Source of the DNA: an uncultured Halomonas sp.
GTDB taxonomy: Bacteria; Pseudomonadota; Gammaproteobacteria; Pseudomonadales; Halomonadaceae
NCBI RefSeq assembly: GCF_947490095.1
Contig: NZ_CANLFS010000002.1
Span: 186,001-250,000, forward strand
Reading direction: 5' to 3'
Length of the DNA stretch: 64,000 bases
In this document: piece after piece, positions 62,117 through 64,000 of the stretch
How the letters are laid out: every line of letters begins with the position of its first letter
Position numbering within the stretch: the first letter of the stretch is position 1
Position numbers and translations under genes: made by a program
Notes under the pieces: generated by a model
The model's database searches: none
What the model saw: only the letters and a program-made list of their open reading frames with translations
Told to the model about the DNA's origin: nothing

Positions 62117-63715
62117 ATGACCACGCAAGAATTGTTGGCCTGCGTAACGCCTGGCGCCATTGAGTATATCCAGAAGGCTGTTAATTCAAAAAACAAGGCG
62201 GATTATCAGAAGTTAAAAAAGCTGTTCGATGAGCAGCGTTTTGAGGCAAAAAGTTTTGATGATACCGAACTTGATATTCTGACGTTTGACTGGCAAAGCC
62301 TGGATCGCGATCGCAACTGGTGGTGGCAGCTACAGGCGCTGCCATTTCTTAACTGGTATGCCAATAGCTTGGCGTTGCAAAGCGACGAAGAGAAAAGCCA
62401 TTATCTTTCGCTGTGCCTGGATGCGGTTCACAACTGGGTCAACCAAGCCAAACAGAACAAAGCATCACCACTTGTCTGGCATGACCACGCTGCAGCATTT
62501 CGTGTTCGGAATCTGACCAATTGGCTGGCTTTCTGCCATTCTAGTGACCTTCCACTAGGTGAAGAGCCCTGTGCGGAGCTTCTAGCCAGCCTGATAATTG
62601 AGCATCTTGATTGGCTGCAGGAAGACAAGCACTACTCAAAGCACACTAATCATGGCTTTGATCAGGCGATGATCGCCCTGACCATCGCGTTGATGTTTGT
62701 CAGCGATGACTTTGAGACCTATCGGCTGCGTAACCGTGAGCGTTTGAAGGATGAAGTAACTTTTGCCTTCACCGATGAAGGGGTTCACAAGGAAAATAGC
62801 CCTGGTTACCAGAAGATGATGCTGGGTAGACTCAAACAGCTGAGAACCTTGGCTCTGCTTGGTGAGCAAGAGATCTCACAGATGGGCGAGCGCTATATCG
62901 AGAAGGCGGAAGCCTTCTTGCGCGCTATTACCTTGCCCAACGGCTACTTGCCGATGATTGGAGATACTCGAGGAGGGGACGAAGGGCTGCCCTACCAGCA
63001 GAAAGAGAAGGTCGATATGCTTGATTTCTCGGCGTCGGGATATGTGATTGTTCGAGGAAAGATGGATAGCGGGTTGGAATTTTTTCTGTTGTTTAAAAAT
63101 ACGCATGAATCAAACTACCATCGGCATGATGATGATTTAATGATTTTCCTTTATGTTGATGGGGAAGTCGTGCTGGGTGATGGAGGATTGGGTTCTCATC
63201 AAGAGTCTGATCCGAGAAGAAAATACCTAAGGTCTATTTTCTCACACTCAGTACCCATTTTAAACAGGGCCTTTATTAGAGATAAAGGCAAACTCCAAGC
63301 TCCCCCAGTTATGAGGTTAGAAAAAAAATCTTGTCTTATCAAAGGTGTTAGCAAAGGGTTTGGGGTTAAGGTAACAAGAGTCGTCGATTATTCGGAAATA
63401 TCTAATGGTAAGTTGGTGGTGGAGGATAATTGCGATAAGAGCTTGCTGTCTTCTAACTGGTTTTTAAATAATAAAAAAGCCTATTTTAATGTGGATGACA
63501 TGGAAGTTTTCTATCCTGGGTTTTCATTGAAGATAGATGCTCCTGAGAATGAGCCTGTGAAGTTGTTTAGAGGCTGGGATGGCGCTGACATTTCAAGCAG
63601 TGCAATTATATCTGAAAGTTATGCGGATTTCTTGACGGCACAACGACTTGCTATTGGCAGTAGTAGGGAAAAATTGAAAGTTGGCTTGGCTATTAATAAA
63701 GTAGGAGAAGGTTGA
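62117..63715 (+). CDS. Heparinase II/III-like protein
   Basis: The product is 532 residues. A helical N-terminal half (WWWQLQALPFLNWYANSLAL; HTNHGFDQAMIAL; VHKENSPGYQKMMLG) leads to the beta part with NYHRHDDDLMIFLYVDGEVV and LGDGGLG, the usual heparinase II/III region. No signal peptide is visible, so it may act in the cytoplasm on its own capsule chain, for instance as a lyase or epimerase. Base composition turns AT-rich from about 63050, within the gene. Confidence 0.8.
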   Translation: MTTQELLACVTPGAIEYIQKAVNSKNKADYQKLKKLFDEQRFEAKSFDDTELDILTFDWQSLDRDRNWWWQLQALPFLNWYANSLALQSDEEKSHYLSLCLDAVHNWVNQAKQNKASPLVWHDHAAAFRVRNLTNWLAFCHSSDLPLGEEPCAELLASLIIEHLDWLQEDKHYSKHTNHGFDQAMIALTIALMFVSDDFETYRLRNRERLKDEVTFAFTDEGVHKENSPGYQKMMLGRLKQLRTLALLGEQEISQMGERYIEKAEAFLRAITLPNGYLPMIGDTRGGDEGLPYQQKEKVDMLDFSASGYVIVRGKMDSGLEFFLLFKNTHESNYHRHDDDLMIFLYVDGEVVLGDGGLGSHQESDPRRKYLRSIFSHSVPILNRAFIRDKGKLQAPPVMRLEKKSCLIKGVSKGFGVKVTRVVDYSEISNGKLVVEDNCDKSLLSSNWFLNNKKAYFNVDDMEVFYPGFSLKIDAPENEPVKLFRGWDGADISSSAIISESYADFLTAQRLAIGSSREKLKVGLAINKVGEG

Positions 63716-64000
63716 TGGGTGCCCGTGCGGAAAATATTTTTTTAGAAAATAAGCCCAAAAAAGATTTTGAGATAAGCTCACACATCTCTCTACCTAATCG
63801 CTATGTGTTTGTTCAAGTAAGTAAGGCTGCTAGTAGTAGTGTAAAGTGGGCGTTGCAGTCACTTGAATTTCAGAGAACTCCGTGGAATGTGATTGATGTT
63901 AATAATAAGTTTTTTTCTCCGCATATAAGCCCTTATCAAGTTCCAGAAAAACAGCTTGATGATGTGTTTTTTTCGGAAGAATATAAGCGAGCCACGTTTG
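63715..64000 (+). CDS. Sulfotransferase family protein, partial
   Basis: The first 95 codons are in the window. It starts on the ATG that overlaps the previous stop (TGATG). RYVFVQVSKAASSSVKWALQ is the PAPS-binding loop of the Sulfotransfer_2 type, with the Lys and Ser-rich turn. It suggests that the polysaccharide is sulfated. The DNA is AT-rich. Confidence 0.75.
   Translation, partial: MGARAENIFLENKPKKDFEISSHISLPNRYVFVQVSKAASSSVKWALQSLEFQRTPWNVIDVNNKFFSPHISPYQVPEKQLDDVFFSEEYKRATF

Overview
The window looks like chromosome of a GC-rich, aerobic or facultatively anaerobic gammaproteobacterium. It most resembles the Halomonadaceae (Halomonas-like), given the osmoprotectant transporter, the branched-chain oxoacid dehydrogenase, the TRAP transporter, the OmpW porin and a capsule locus typical of marine or halophilic gammaproteobacteria. 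The family assignment is an inference from gene content and base composition; no rRNA or tRNA gene is present to anchor it.

Layout, 1-34 kb (catabolism, transport and respiration). A molybdoenzyme operon of the type II DMSO-reductase family (alpha, beta and the start of a TorD-type chaperone) is divergent from a small cytochrome c, with a perfect FNR/Anr box between them. Next comes a DUF1853 gene whose 3' end is duplicated around a wrecked hipBA toxin-antitoxin island that was itself hit by a TnpB element; the HipB operators survive. Then follow osmF-yehYXW (osmoprotectant ABC importer), bkdA1-bkdA2-bkdB (branched-chain 2-oxoacid dehydrogenase E1/E2), a Hanks-type protein kinase, a TRAP transporter with a winged-helix regulator, the divergent pxpABC 5-oxoprolinase genes, a GntR regulator, fmdB-fmdA (formamidase), a REP-associated tyrosine transposase, a SulP transporter, metY, rarD and ompW.

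The gaps of this first half carry about 44 copies of a 13-bp palindromic element (GGGGTCAGACCCC or its complement) in seven clusters. Two of the clusters flank the tyrosine transposase directly, so this reads as a REP/RAYT ('REPtron') system. The element stops abruptly at the capsule locus.

Layout, 34-64 kb (capsule). A perfect RfaH ops element precedes a long one-direction locus: lipoprotein, kpsD, kpsM, kpsT (with a long C-terminal extension), kpsE, a small 'YPDV-repeat' protein, wecB and wecC (UDP-ManNAcA synthesis). These are followed by very large modular glycosyltransferases (1460, 1715 and 713 residues), an asparagine-synthase-like protein, an alpha/beta-hydrolase/SGNH-hydrolase fusion, a heparinase II/III-like protein and the start of a sulfotransferase. 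The early spacers hold UUCG-type hairpins and 7-bp tandem repeats. AT-rich DNA begins inside the 1460-residue glycosyltransferase gene near 45.18 kb and runs to an internally deleted IS3 element at 51.8 kb; a second AT-rich stretch begins near 63.05 kb.

Working model: an RfaH-controlled, ABC-transporter-dependent capsule containing ManNAcA, probably sulfated, assembled by an unusual set of multi-domain glycosyltransferases that share a repeated, unrecognised beta-rich module. The modules appear to have been shuffled between genes of the same locus.
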